Of a stretch of DNA of 64,000 nt, positions 1 to 12,099 are shown piece by piece. Position numbers and translations under genes: made by a program. The stretch comes from Beta vulgaris subsp. vulgaris (taxonomy: Eukaryota > Streptophyta > Magnoliopsida > Caryophyllales > Amaranthaceae). Positions within the stretch are counted from its first letter, which is position 1. Each line of letters begins with the position of its first letter. The DNA is taken from the NCBI RefSeq assembly GCF_026745355.1, contig NC_079206.1:11934779-11998778 (forward strand). The letters run 5' to 3'. The notes under the pieces were generated by a model, which was not told where the DNA came from, made no database searches, and saw nothing but the letters and a program-made list of their open reading frames with translations.

Positions 1-403
1 ATTGCAGGTTTCTGTGAACATTGAAATGCTTGAATAACAATATACTATTTCAAATTTTCGACTGATATGTATCCATGTAGTCATTTAAATTTACGCATGC
101 CTATCTCATGTCGACCAAAGAAGGCTGTTTATTCCAACTCTTATGATATGGCTGTGTAGATGTCAAATTCCTGACACTTGATAGTTCAGATGATGGGGGA
201 CGTTGTTCATTGAAATGTGCTAGAAATTTTAACATGGTATGGAGGGAAATCGCAAGCAATGTGAAGTTGTGACTTTGATCCTTGTCTATATACTATAATC
301 TTGTTCATCTACTTTTCAATAAATGCTCTTCTACGATATATTTCCGTGATTATCTTTATCTGGTACTTTAATATTTATGCGGGGAATATGTACATTGCAT
401 CAG

Positions 404-1470
404 GAAATGACTCTTGAGGAGTATGAGAAGGTATTGGAGGAGAAGAGGAAGGCCTTGCTATCATTGAAAGGGGAGGAAAGAAAGGTGGATTTGGACAAGG
501 AGTTTGAATCTATGCAGCTGGTTTCAAAGAAGAAGAACGATGATGAGGTTTTCATAAAGCTGGTAAGATTGTTTTTCTCTTTCTTTGCTCTTTTTGGTTA
601 AGTGTAGAGGGGGGCAGCTAGGAGCCCCCTGTAGCAATATTTTGTCTAAGCCACAGTTTCAAAGCCTCTCACTGATAATCACTTATGTGATCCTTATTGT
701 GTTTGTTTGTCCATGTACTTCATGTTTTACCTTAGCTGATGTCTATTTTCTTGTCAGGGTTCTGATAAGGACAAGAGAAAGGAGGCTGCAGAAAGAGAAG
801 AAAGGTCCAAGAAGGTATATGCTTGATTTGATTTTGAAGTTGTCTTTTAAATAAGACGTATAACTCAGCATACATAAAACATGTTTTCTCATACACGATT
901 ACAATCTTTTGTTTTGTTGTTTTATTGTCAATTTTCCTAGCATGTTTTCTTGCTGCTATCCAATTTCTGATACTTGGTTATGAGGTTGCTGTAGTTAGTC
1001 GAACCCTACTGCAAGTCCCCAATGGTTTATGGTGATTTATGACATCTTTTGATGTTGGTTTGCAGATTGAATTTTTCCACCATACTAGGGGTTTTCATTT
1101 AATTTCCCTGTGACTAATTGTATAGGAACTTCTATTATGGTATTTAAATCATTGAAGTAGTGATGAGATAAGTAATTGAAATGAAAAAAGAACTGAAGGG
1201 TGATGGATGTTGAAGTTTTGTGATTACTGCTTAGTTCATTGATCAAGCTTCTTGATGTTACATTGAATATGTTTCATTTTGTTTTTGTTAATCCAGTCTG
1301 TGAGCATCAATGAATTTCTTAAGCCTGCCGAGGGTGACGGATACCACAGGCGTGGAAGAGGAAGAGGCCGTGGTGGTAGGGGAGGCTATGGTGGAGGATA
1401 CGGCATGAACAATGCATCTGCTCCTTCTATTGAGGATCCCAATCAATTCCCATCTTTGGGTGCGAACTGA
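404..1470 (+). CDS. RGG-repeat nuclear RNA-binding protein (HABP4/PAI-RBP1 family), 3' part
   Basis: This is the C-terminal part of a plant RGG-type RNA-binding protein, the Stm1/SERBP1-like family that binds mRNA and ribosomes. Three coding exons are visible: 404-562, 758-814 and 1297-1470, all phase 0 with good GT-AG borders, ending in TGA at 1468-1470. The first encodes the charged HABP4_PAI-RBP1 segment (MTLEEYEKVLEEKRKAL, then the DDEVFIKL turn). The second is a 19-residue lysine/arginine/glutamate-rich linker. The last carries a compact glycine-arginine box (RRGRGRGRGGRGGYGGGYG) and ends with the acidic/aromatic tail EDPNQFPSLGAN, both usual for this family. The N-terminal half, which should contain further RGG and Stm1_N-like sequence, lies to the left of the window, so positions 1-403 are intron. 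Family assignment is firm; which paralogue it is cannot be told. Confidence 0.93.
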
Positions 1471-1745
1471 GTTTTTGTCCGTTTGTCTTAGTTATTTTTG
1501 GGTCTTTCTTATATTTTGAGACTTATTTATGATGTTCAGGAGCCTCATCAATTACAAAAAAAGATATTTGACAGGAATAATGTGTTTTTCCTGTTTTAAG
1601 AGTGTAAATCTTAGATGTTTCATCTTTCAATTTTTGGCTTTGTTATGTTGTGTTGTCATCGTTACAAATCGTTAGATGAGATAGGAAGATGAGTGTAACC
1701 TTGGTCTTAGTTTTGAACAATTTTTTTGGTATCTGCACCGTTACT
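1471..1745 (+). other. 3' UTR and downstream DNA of the RGG-protein gene
   Basis: T-rich DNA without a plausible ORF follows the stop codon at 1470. It most likely holds the 3' UTR, but I see no unambiguous poly(A) signal that I would place. Confidence 0.5.
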
Positions 1746-3470
1746 GGTTTGTGGGTGGTGCTGCTGGAATTAGTTCCATCTTGGGAAGTTTTTTAGATGG
1801 TAAAGTAGAAAGTAGGCATTGCAGCGAAATTTGTTGGTTATCATTTTTGCATCACTTTTTGGTAATTGGCGCCTGCTACCTAGCATCTCAATCTACACGT
1901 TTGAGGAGCAACTATTGGGGCCTTGGGGGAAAAATTGGAAAGGTTGGTAGAAAGTCCTGCTGCCTAGTTTTTTCGTTTACAATCTCCCCTTATAGGTAAG
2001 ATTTTTGTGGCCTAAGCCCTTATTTGTGTAGGAGAGACTGATCCAATTCGTAGTTGTTGATGTTCATACTGATCGATCATTGAAGAAAAATTCTAATTTG
2101 TTCCGATTAAGGTCTATCATATTAAGTTCTTCTCAGAACCTTGTCTTGTAAGTTGCCCCCAAGTCTTTGGGGACTTGTCTCTCATCATCTGAATGTCCGG
2201 ATCAGGTTAGACCCTTGTATTTCTCTCCTTAACAAAAACAGGAGAGAAAGTGCTTAAATGCTCATAATATATTTACAGGAGTTCTCTGCTCATCATTCAA
2301 AGCTTCTTGTGGCAATTTCGTTTTGTTCTTAGGAGCAAACTTGCATTTTTGTTTTTTGTGAAATTAAGGCATAACATAAATTTAGGTGTGTACGATTTTA
2401 GGAGAGAATCTTTTCGAAGTCTACAAATTCTCGATCTGGTACATTCTACAATTGTTTATCAAGCAATAGAGTTTGCTTTGATTTGAGCTTCAAGAGCAAC
2501 CCTAAGAGTATCGCACCAGAAGATGGATGAGGGGTTGAGTTGTGGAGGCTACTTTCGGGTATAGAACCATTTGGTGCTCAACCTGGAAATGTTTTTCAAA
2601 ACGACATGGAAGATTTTCTTGTTGGAAGATCCACCACTTGAATATATTTTCAATACTACTCTTCTCATACATTTGCTATCTTTTGTTTCATTAATTCTAA
2701 TAGAATGTTGGGACAATGATATAAAACATTACCAGTACATTAAGGAGGAGGTATTTGGGGGTAGATGTTTTTTTGGAGGATCCACTTGAATATATTTAAT
2801 TTTTGAAAGTTACCGCCATTTCGAAAATTTCCCTTTTTATATAGTTCTAGACTTCTAGTGGAAGGTTGGGACAATGAAATAAAACATTATTAGTAGAAAT
2901 CCCAACCTCCAACTATGGGACTAAAACTTAATGAACCAGTCAGATAATATGGCATTGTCCAATTCGTGATAGGTTTTGCTAAGGTTCTCTATTTATGCGA
3001 TATCTTTATCTAAAGAAAAATCCGAACTTATATAAATTGAATTTGTTAGACCTAATTGATCCTTATTAAAACTTATTTTGAGTGTTGTGTTACACCTAAT
3101 TAGGCCTTATCAGACTTAATCTGAACTTATTAAATCTCAAACTTACTTTTTAAGGTCAAGAGAACACACATACACCTTCTTAGATGCATTCAGCAATGAA
3201 AATTGTATATGTAAATATATGTACATATGTTTACTAAAAAAGAATAAGTTAATAAAGTAATAGATAGACAATTTTAATGATTGAAACAACGGGAGCAATC
3301 TTATACTTTTTCATCAACATTGCATTTATAGAGAACTATTTTATAACAACTTTATAGACGATTCTGAAAGAAAATTCTCGATGAATGTAACCTTAAAAAC
3401 TAAAAAGTGTCAAAAAGAAAATTAAAAAAAAAACGAAACATATCATTAGCCTGAAATTGCAAGTGTGGAA
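1745..3470. repeat. Left copy of a diverged segmental duplication (matches 6137-8560)
   Basis: Three blocks match DNA further right in the same order and orientation. Positions 1745-1960 match 6137-6365, the area near 2965-3000 matches 8122-8157, and 3188-3470 matches 8160-8565, the 3' UTR and last intron of the RAB gene. In this left copy the stretch equivalent to the terminal RAB coding exon (8379-8472) is missing, so the copy has no coding value. Short ORFs here have no recognisable product. Between the blocks I see no further gene. Confidence 0.7.
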
Positions 3471-6093
3471 TATAATTGAGTTAATATGATTAAGTTAACT
3501 ATGACATTCAATATATAAGCAGATGAGGAGATTCACGAACGAACCTAACCATCCTCTCTGATTGACTTCATCAGGATAGGCTCTTCCTATGGTCTGCTTA
3601 ACCTTCCCTCTTTCCTGGGAACCTTGGATCGATATGGTTCATTTATGGGGGTTTGACGGCTGTGTGGCCCTCATTCAGCTATAGTTTACAATACAGATCT
3701 AAGAGTACTAAAAGTCATTTCTATCATTTTATATACAATATTACTCTAATACCCCCTCAATCTTTACGAGATGAAACAACAGATAGATTAGAATGATATT
3801 TAGTAAACAAGTCAGTAGATATACCTTTAGTAAAAATATAAGCAACCTGAGACTGAGTAGGAACATGACGAATCATAAGACCTTCATTGACAACCATTTC
3901 ACGAACAAAATGGTAATCAACATCAATGTGTTTACTTCGATCATGATGAACTGGATTAGCAGTGAGATAAGTAGCAGAAACATTACCACAATATAATATC
4001 ACAGGACGCCGAATAAAATAGCCAAGATCAGCAAGTAGTTGCAGGACGCCGAATAAAATAGCCAAGATTAGCAGTGGAGGATTTGGAAATAGTAGGTTGC
4101 TTTTTCGAATGCTAAGAACTCAAATTTTTCCCAAGAAAGACAGCATAGCCAGTAGTAGAACGGCGAGTATCAGGACAACCCGTCCAATCTGCATCAGAGT
4201 AGGCAATAACAATAGTAGGAGAACTGCTACTATGTTAGATCAGACCAAAAGTCAAAGTGCCCTCCAGATATCTGAAAATTCTTTTCACATCATGGAGGTG
4301 AGTAGTACGAGGAGCATGTATAAACAAAGACACCATATTAACAGCATAAGCAATATCTGGACGAGTCATAGTCAAGTATTGCAAAACACCAACCATACTC
4401 CGATAATATGTGGTATCAACAAGAAGTTCTCCGTCTAGAAGCGACAATGTAACTCTAGAAACAACAAGTGTGCGAACACGTTTAACATGATGAAGATGGA
4501 ACTTACGAGTAAATCAGAAACATACTTATTTTGGGACAAAATAAACCAGATGGAGTTCGACAACTTGAACACCTATGAAATAATGAAGATCCCAAAAATC
4601 TTTCATAGCAAACTGAGAAGAAAGAACAAAGATGAATTTTTGAACAAGTTCAGAGCTACTACCAGTGAGAACAATGTCATCAACATATAAAAGGAATAAT
4701 GAGATGACCACGAAATTTGAGAATGAACATGAAAGTTTCACAACTGTTGCACTTGAAACCAATAGATAAGAGAAAATTGCTGAAACGAGAGAACCAAACT
4801 CGACGAGCTTGTTTCAAACCATAAATGGAGTTACGAAGACGACAAATATGTGTTGGTTTAGATGGATGAACAAAACCCGGAGATTGATGCATGTAAACCT
4901 CTTCATGAAGAACATCATTTTTGACATGTAATTGACGAATAGTCGATTTCAAAGAAACAACAATAGTGAGAACTAAACAAATAGTAGGCTTAAAACCAAG
5001 ACTAAAGGTTTCAAAGTAATCAATACCCGTCTGCTGGTGATTTAAAAAAAGCGAGTTTGGCTTTGAACCGCTCCACAAAAACATTAGAGTTGTATTTAAT
5101 CCGATGAACCCACTTATATCCAAGTAAATTCTTATCATAGTTGCGAGCTACCAACTCCCATGCATTATTTTGAATCAAAGCCATATATTCATCAATCATA
5201 GTTTGACGCCAATGCGAGTCTTTAGTAGCTTGTTTAAAGTTATGTGGTTTAGACTCAATAACAGCAGTTTTTAAGTTCATTAAAACTCGGGGCTTTAGTA
5301 CACCATCTTTTAACCGTGTGACCATAGGATGATGGTTGGAGACAACTGGATTAGAACATGTCACTGGGGAAGATGGGGACACAACAGGAGCAGTGGTGGA
5401 CTCAGACTCACAATCTGGCAAAAGGGATTGGGCAGCAGACTCCGTGAAGGAGGATCGAGTAATAGGCCTAGTAGTGGGTTCGTGAGGCCTAGCGTGCAGG
5501 GGAGAAGATGTGGGGGAGCCACGAAGTGCGGAAGGCCCAACGCTGCAGAAGCGAGGTGGAGGGAAATATGGACCAACCCATCTGGCGCTAGAAGCCCAAC
5601 GATGGAATCAGCACACACGAATGGGGAGTGGGGGAACCCGTTGGGCGCTGGGGACCCTTGGGCCCAGCAATGAGCATGAGTGAGGAACCATCTGCTGCTG
5701 GACCGCCATTGGACCAGGAAGAGGCGACATATAGGGAGGGAGAGGATCCAGCTGCAGCTGGAGACCCATGTGACGGAACGAGGGAATGTGTAACAAGAGG
5801 CGTGGACCGGGTAATTGGGGAGACAACCTGAGGCGCACAAATGACATTAGTACGACACCAATCAAAAGTCAAGATTGTAGGCGATGTGTAAGACACATTA
5901 GAGTTAGAACTAACAAGAGTACGATAAGAGAACTTATGTTCATTAAAGACTTTGTTGGTAATAGGATCAAGACAATGTATAAGTATGGAGAATAATTGTG
6001 TTAGTTTGATTAGGTTAATCCTGAATTCAATATATATAGAGTTTACAATATAAACCTAAGACTACTAAAAGTCATTTCTATCCTTTTCAACTC
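3464..6093 (-). mobile_element. Truncated Ty1/Copia retrotransposon (RT/RNase H plus short LTRs)
   Basis: On the minus strand this is a Copia element reduced to its 3' half. Short related terminal sequences flank it: about 3464-3730 on the left and about 5983-6093 on the right share the GGAATATAATTGAG-like start and the TTTACAATA...CTAAAAGTCATTTCTAT end. The left copy has about 120 bp of extra DNA (3525-3680). Between them lie the proline-rich integrase-RT linker, the reverse transcriptase and the RNase H, but no gag, protease or integrase core. No clean target duplication was found. It sits at the junction of the two copies of the 2-kb duplication. Confidence 0.75.
3757..5900 (-). pseudogene. 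Copia pol remnant (linker, reverse transcriptase, RNase H), broken
   Basis: Reading right to left on the minus strand: a Pro/Ser-rich linker (5400-5900); the conserved NHHPMVTRLKDG and WVHRIKYNSN entry to the RT domain (5020-5421); the YGLKQ block of the RT (within 4680-5138); the catalytic YVDD box (within 4526-4762); the RNase H start ([16 protein letters not shown], 4235-4447); and the RNase H end with HDRSKHIDVDYHFVRE and FTKG (3757-4065). The reading frame is broken several times, and 4003-4080 contains a roughly 40-bp tandem duplication, so the ORF is dead. RT cleavage and strand-transfer roles are known for the family; this copy cannot make the protein. Confidence 0.85.
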
Positions 6094-6832
6094 CGTCTTC
6101 TCGTGAGAAAGAAGTGGGCATCTGCTCCGTGAAAAGTTTGTAGGTAATAATAGTGGAATTAGTTTCGACCTTTGGAAGTTTTTTTAGATGTTAAAGTAAA
6201 ATTAGTCATTTGAGCTGAATTTATTTGTCTTCATTTTTGCAATCATTCCTACTGCCTAGTGGCTTGTAATTTCCATTTTATTTGGAGAACTAATATGGAT
6301 AGCAAATATTGAGGGGACATTAGGGGAAGGTTGGAGGAAAGTCATTCTGACACCATTATAATGCATTTTAATACTCATTTGCTAAACAACGCCCTACAAT
6401 TTCCTACTAACGCCCTAAATACAGTATTTTTATACTGTATTTATATACTTCCCTAAACCCTCCTCTAATTTCAAAAGTTCACTTCCTGCTACACCACCAC
6501 CACCACCACCACCACCTCCACGGCACCACTGTACCCCGACACACCACCACCATCTTCTTCTCCACGGCACCACCACCACACCTTCTTCTACATGGCACCA
6601 CCACCACTACCATCTTCTTTTCCACGGCAAAATTGTTCTAATCGAATTTTGACCTTCTGAGATTCTTAGTTCAAATTTATTCGAAATGGAAAGAGATTTT
6701 ATGGGTTTGATTCCTAAATCTTCATCATCAACTGTGAATTTTTTTCACGGCACCACCATCAATTTTTTTTTCTTTTCCACCGTCTCCTCCTCTCTGTTCT
6801 ATTCCTTTTTCTGAATTTTTTTTAAAAAAAAT

Positions 6833-6960
6833 AGGTAGGCGTCCACCATGGACGCCCCACCACCGGTGGAGGCGTCCATGGCAGGCGCTCCACCACATGG
6901 TGAGGCGCCTGCCATGGACGCCTCCACCGGTGGTGGGGCGTCCATGGTGGACGCCTACCT
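6833..6960. repeat. Perfect 56-bp inverted repeat, 16-nt loop
   Basis: The left arm 6833-6888 and right arm 6905-6960 are exact reverse complements by my base-by-base reading. The arms contain shorter palindromes (CCACCATGG, CCACCGGTGG). A/T-runs on both sides (TTTTTAAAAA type) extend the symmetry. Confidence 0.92.
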
Positions 6961-6990
6961 GTTTTTTTTTTTTAAAAAAAATTCAGAAAA

Positions 6991-7121
6991 AAATGGGGCC
7001 CCCACCAAGGACGCCCCACCACCGGTGGAGGAGTCCTCGACAGGCGCTCCACCACATGGTGGAGCACCTGCCGAGGACGCCTCCACCGGTGGTGGGGCGT
7101 CCTTGGTGGGCGCCCCATTTT
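6991..7121. repeat. Second GC-rich palindrome, related to the first
   Basis: Arms of about 60 bp flank a centre at ACCACATGGT, with about four mismatches between arms. Much of each arm matches the first palindrome (CCCCACCACCGGTGGAGG), so the two hairpins share an origin. Both are bounded by T/A homopolymers. Confidence 0.88.
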
Positions 7122-7736
7122 TTTTTTTTAAAAAAATAAAATTTAGCGGCAGGAGTGCTTGCTGCCTTTTACGGATGCTTTGACCATCATTTCCTCCTCT
7201 GGCTTCTGTTGACTAGGAATCTCACCAACATGAATAATGACTGGCTTGAGTTCTTCATGGTGAGGATGAACCTGGAAAAGGGATAGGTGATCCCAGTTCA
7301 TCACTTTGAAATTCTACCAATGTACAGTATCCATCTTGTGATGATAATGCTAGATACTTGCCATCTGGCGACCTATTGAAGCAAAATGTTACAGGCTTGC
7401 ATAAAATAAAAACAACAGTACAATGCAATATCTGTTATGGCTGCATAATGGAGACCAGCCAAAATTGTCGTGGAGAAGAATAAGATGGTGGTGGTGGTGG
7501 TGGTAACTTTTGAAATTGGAGAAGGTGGGGTTGGGGAAATGAGTCAAAGGGGAGGAGAGAGAAAAGAAATGTAAAGGTATAAATACGGTATAAAAATACC
7601 GTATTTAGGGCGTTAGTAGGAAAATTTAGGGCGTTGTTTAGCAAAGCCCTAATAATATGATGGTATTGTATGATCCCCTCCTAACTCCTAAAAGGTCCTA
7701 TAGAATAATATGCCTTAAAGTACTACTTTGTCTTGC

Positions 7737-7997
7737 AACTTGCAAGTTTAAGGTAAGATGAAGGTATCTGTCAAGTTAATGGGAGAATTTGGGTTTTTTC
7801 ACATTACGAAGGATAAGAATCGAAACTTGCAAGTTTAAGGTAAGATGAAGGTATCTGTCAAGTTAATGGGAGAATTTGGGTTTTTTCACATTACGAAGGA
7901 TAAGAATCGAAACTTGCAAGTTTAAGGTAAGATGAAGGTATCTGTCAAGTTAATGGGAGAATTTGGGTTTTTTCACATTACGAAGGATAAGAATCGA
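7737..7997. repeat. 87-bp unit, three identical tandem copies
   Basis: Units at 7737-7823, 7824-7910 and 7911-7997 appear identical. They lie between the foldback element and the RAB 3' UTR. No ORF or known motif is seen in the unit. Confidence 0.95.
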
Positions 7998-8378
7998 AAC
8001 CCTTCACAGGAATAGAAGGGACTTCACTCAACTAGTTGTATCTTAAATCTTAGACTTGCAGATGACCTTAAGTCATGGGAGACTATAATATCCTGGGACT
8101 TCAACCAACTAGTTGTATCCTCTTCGTGATAAGGTTTGCTAAGACTCTACACCTGCGTAGTGTTAAGCAATGAAAATTGCATTTCCAAATATATTTACAT
8201 ATGTTTGCTAAAAAAAACGAATGATTAATAAAAGAATTGATAGATAGTCAAATGAGTGAAACAACTGGAGAAATCTTATACTTTCTCAGCAATATTGCGT
8301 TCACAGAGAAGTGAGAACTACGTATACAACAAAAGAGCTACTTTATAACCACTTCAGAGACGATTACACTAGGCGTCT

Positions 8379-11300
8379 TCACGATGAGCAGCAACCAGCC
8401 TTCTGATTCAATGGCTGTCCTTTCAGTTGAACTGTCGGCGCCCTCGCATTCAGAGCAGGTTGACTAGCCATTCTACAATTGGAAAGGAAAATACTCGATG
8501 AAATACTGGTGTAACCATAGATTTTGAAAAAAAAGAAACAAACATAACCTGAAATTGCAAACAAGATCTCAGTTCCAGTAACAACAATTACCTATTCTTA
8601 ATTGCGCCAGTCATAGCCATGAAAGCTTGTTCCACATTGGTAGCACTTTTTGCACTAGTTTCCATAAAGGGAATTCCAATTTCATCTGCGAATGCCTGTG
8701 CAAACACAAGCATAAGTATATATAGCCAGAGTGAAAAAAAATCAAGAACTACCAAAAAGAAGCGTATTAAAGAGTTTTCTTAGGAGAACCCAATAGAATT
8801 ACCCTCCTTACTAGTTTCATAAGATAAATCTACAACTAGAGCGTGAAAATCAAGAAAAAAAAATAGAAAGATGCAAATTCATGAGCTTTTTCTTAAAAAC
8901 ATGTAGTGGATCAAAATTCCAGTAATTACTCACCTTACCGGTCTCGTATGAGACAACTTTGTTCGCTGTTAGGTCACACTTGTTTCCAACTAGAAGTTTG
9001 TTTACATTATCACTAGCATAACGGTCAATCTCGTTCAACCATTGCTTCACATTGTCAAAGCTCTCTTGGTCAGTCACATCATAAACTACCTGCATTAGCA
9101 TGCAGCTAATATATTAGCAAGAAACAAAATAAAGATATGATATTACAACTCAATACAGATAATACACGGTACCAGTATTTATGCAACTTACAATGATCCC
9201 ATGAGCACCTCGATAGTAGCTGCTAGTTATAGTTCTGAAACGTTCCTGCCCTGCTGTATCCCACTGCAACCACAACAAGAAGGATTGATTACAACTTCCA
9301 AGTTATATAGACCCCTCTCAAGTGCACAAAACTCCATGAAATCCTCACAATTTTTGTTCCCCTAAATAACTCATCTATGGGTGGATTGATTTGAGATGTT
9401 TATATAAAGAGGATTGACTTGTGATGTCACGAGCATGAGATATCATATATATTGGAGCTGCATTTTTAGGTCCTGCTGCTGCTATTGCAGCATTATCTCC
9501 TATCTCTGGCTTTGGATTCAGATATGCTAATCTAAACTTAATGTCGCAAGATACTTACAATTTGGAGCTTGACGCTCTTCCCATCTTGTTCAACAGTACG
9601 GATTTTCTGAAGATAAACACCATGGACATTGCATGAGGTACGAGAACATTAAAGAATGAAACAACCCCATTTATAGGGAAGGGGCGGGGGAAAACTAAAA
9701 AAAGTCAAAGTTAGAAACTTACAAAGTCAACTCCAATGGTGCTGATGTAGCTCTCAAGATAGGCATCGTCCTGTTTTCATAAAGCCATAACATGACGGGC
9801 AAAATGTAATTTAGGTGACGTTCATAGAGCCCAATGGCCAATACACTCACCTTTAATGTGCAGAAAAGTAGTTATGGAAGCATGGCAATTTTGAGGAGTA
9901 ACTAGTACGGAAGTCATTTTGGAATTCATAAATGATTAAAAGAAGAGAGCATAATTTAATCCTACTGAACTCAGAAAATACACGACATGAGTGGCCCTAC
10001 AGAGATACAAAATGTTTCTAGCTTTTAATCGGTCAGAGTTTTCATAGAATCTTATAACAAAAGCTAATTGACTCCCTTGTAAGTTGTGACAGCCTCTAAC
10101 AAAATTAACATGTTTGCACAGAGCCACAGACTATTCTCCTAAATAATTATGCTACAGCAATCAGGTATTGCTTATATGACTACAGATAACATTAATTGAA
10201 AGCCACAACTTGAAGACAACAGCTATAGGGGAATGAACAACCATCTTTATCTTGACTAATCCCTCAAATGTAAGTTCACAATAAATAACCCTATGTTTCT
10301 TATTCCAACCTTGGTGTTAGGAAGAATGGTCATATGTCTATGAGGTAAATGACAGATCCAACTGAGCTAAAATCAGAACAAGAACTTGTGCCTTGAGTAT
10401 TGATAAAAAATCTCACAGGCCAGGATCGTTTCCACATTTGTTTACACCAGAAAAACACATCTCATTCTCCAGCGGAGAGTGAAAAACTTCAAAAATGAGT
10501 TTTAAAAGAAATTTCACACCGAATATATTACCCTGCTGAAAGTTCACTCCATAACCCAAAAGAGAGAAAAGTTTGTAAAAAACCATCAAAGCCAAGTAAT
10601 TGGCTCATCCACATGCTACTGAAGGAAGATTTAATCAAATGAACGATTAAATTGCAAAAATATTTAGAATCAAAAGGCTCAGAAACTCACAGCAAACCTC
10701 AACAGAAGACATGACTTGCCAACACCAGAATCCCCAATGAGCAAAAGTTTGAACAAGTAATCACTGCATAAAAATAACAAAATAAATTCATCATCGGACT
10801 TGGTAAAGTTTCAACAATATCAACATTTTTGGAAAATTTTTCCAACAAACCACAATGACAGGGAAACAAGGTTCAGACAGAACAAACTAATCAGCAATGC
10901 TAATCTTCACCACGCAAATCATTACAGATTTAAGCTGATGTAGCCTTAGTATTACCTATATGTCATGCACATCTAATTCCATCATACAAACATGTTAAAT
11001 AGTTCCTTCAAGTCTAGCAGTCAGTATCCGAGAATAACATGCTTTCCCTGATCTCAAAATGTCTCATCAATTCATCTAAAGCCTAAGTAGCTTAGCTTGA
11101 AGATGACAATAATATCTATCTTGTATCAAATTAATGACATGATGGCAGCTAAGGTAATAACAACCATCCCACTTTGACAGCACAATAATCAAACTCATCC
11201 ACTCGAATTACCGCCATTTTCCATCTTCAGACAAAATCAATCACATAGAGAAAAAAGAAAAAGACTAAATACAAAGATCAGCTGAATCAGCAATAAATAA

Positions 11301-11862
11301 GATTACAGCAATGCTTAGAGAAAACTGACATACTAAGTCATAACATATCAAATTGTATGTTCCAAAGCATGTACCACGACACGCTGCAAGATTAACTAAA
11401 TTGCTCTTCTGATAATTGCATTGCATAGAAATTATGTAACAAACCATAAGATTAACATATGTATAATCCTCCTACCAGTATAACATCAAAGAGGTTAATT
11501 TCATGAAACCCAGAATTGAAAAATGAAGCATTTATCTAGACATATACGAGTATTAATGATCTAAACAATTCACAATCTGAAATTTATACTTTACGTAATT
11601 CACGATTCAGATATATATCTCAAAATTGAATGAATTGAAGCAATGCTACAAGATTAACCTAAATTTGTAATGAAAACAACTTTAACAAATCCATATGAAA
11701 TTAAAGCCCCAATTTCTGACTAGATCTGTGAGTGATTGAATCGAAAGATAAGAATTTGAAGCAACATGATCAATTTTATAGAATTGATCCAAAAAGAATT
11801 TACATATCTTAACATAATCGAGAGATCATAAAATGTATTGATACTTACTATTCAGAATTCAT
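8379..11862 (-). CDS. RABD2: RABD2/YPT1-type small GTPase (Rab1 homologue), complete
   Basis: A Rab1-class GTPase controlling ER-to-Golgi vesicle traffic. Eight coding exons on the minus strand: 11849-11862, 10691-10763, 9723-9770, 9559-9606, 9192-9263, 8934-9089, 8592-8695 and 8379-8472. They sum to 609 bp, i.e. 202 residues plus stop, the normal RABD2 length, with phases that join without gaps. Visible motifs: [15 protein letters not shown] start, P-loop GDSGVGKS, switch [10 protein letters not shown], DxxG box WDTAGQE, specificity box GNKCD, ETSAK, and the prenylation tail AGCCSS for double geranylgeranylation. All nucleotide-binding residues are intact, so the gene should be functional. 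Introns are AT-rich; the first is about 1.1 kb. The start lies in a 14-bp first exon, easily missed by ORF scans. The Rab1/RABD2 call is firm; the a/b/c subgroup is not resolved. Confidence 0.96.
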
Positions 11863-12006
11863 GACTGAAATTAATGGCGTTGATTGAAGAAAGATGAAAG
11901 AAAAAAGAAGAAAAAAAAGTGTTAATTAGAGAGAGAAAATGATGAAAATGATGGAGTTATAATTGAAAGTGGTTCAAAGTTCCAATTTGAACCGAAAGTG
12001 TCGGCA

Positions 12007-12013
12007 TTTTATA
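12007..12013 (-). promoter_or_regulatory. TATA box of the RAB gene
   Basis: TATAAAA on the minus strand, about 145 bp upstream of the ATG at 11862. A GA/CT-rich stretch (about 12020-12034) lies just upstream, common in plant housekeeping promoters. Confidence 0.55.
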
Positions 12014-12060
12014 TGGAGAAAGAGAGAGAGAGGGGGAATGACGTCGGAAGGGGGAATTGT

Positions 12061-12066
12061 CACGTG
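12061..12066. promoter_or_regulatory. G-box CACGTG upstream of the RAB gene
   Basis: A canonical palindromic G-box (bZIP/bHLH site) lies about 50 bp beyond the TATA box, with a TGACGTC element at about 12039. Position fits a proximal promoter element; binding is inferred. Confidence 0.5.
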
Positions 12067-12099
12067 GCACAGCTCGTGGTTGAAAATGTTTGTATTTTT

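Larger units (their letters stand above)
6352..7668. mobile_element. Foldback-type inverted-repeat element, about 1.3 kb
   Basis: The two ends are inverted copies over at least 130 bp. The left end (about 6352-6510) reads TTGCTAAACAACGCCCTA, then ACTAACGCCCTAAATAC, then a CTAATTTCAAAAGTT stretch and a (CAC)n run. The right end (about 7480-7668) is its reverse complement, including (GGT)n. The interior holds two GC-rich palindromes and no credible gene; the CAC-derived ORFs are low-complexity. The element interrupts one copy of the segmental duplication. Confidence 0.8.
6137..8560. repeat. Right copy of the segmental duplication, contiguous with the RAB gene
   Basis: Counterpart of 1745-3470. 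Its left part (6137-6365) aligns with 1745-1960. It is then interrupted by the foldback element and resumes toward the RAB 3' UTR. It contains the intact last RAB exon that the left copy lacks. Confidence 0.65.

Noticed and set aside
5361..5840. Long minus-strand ORF in the Copia linker
   Set aside because: It is one of several overlapping frames in the Pro/Ser-rich integrase-RT linker, not an independent gene.
6848..7183. Pro/Gly/Ala-rich ORF in the foldback element
   Set aside because: Its composition follows from the palindromes; no family is recognised.
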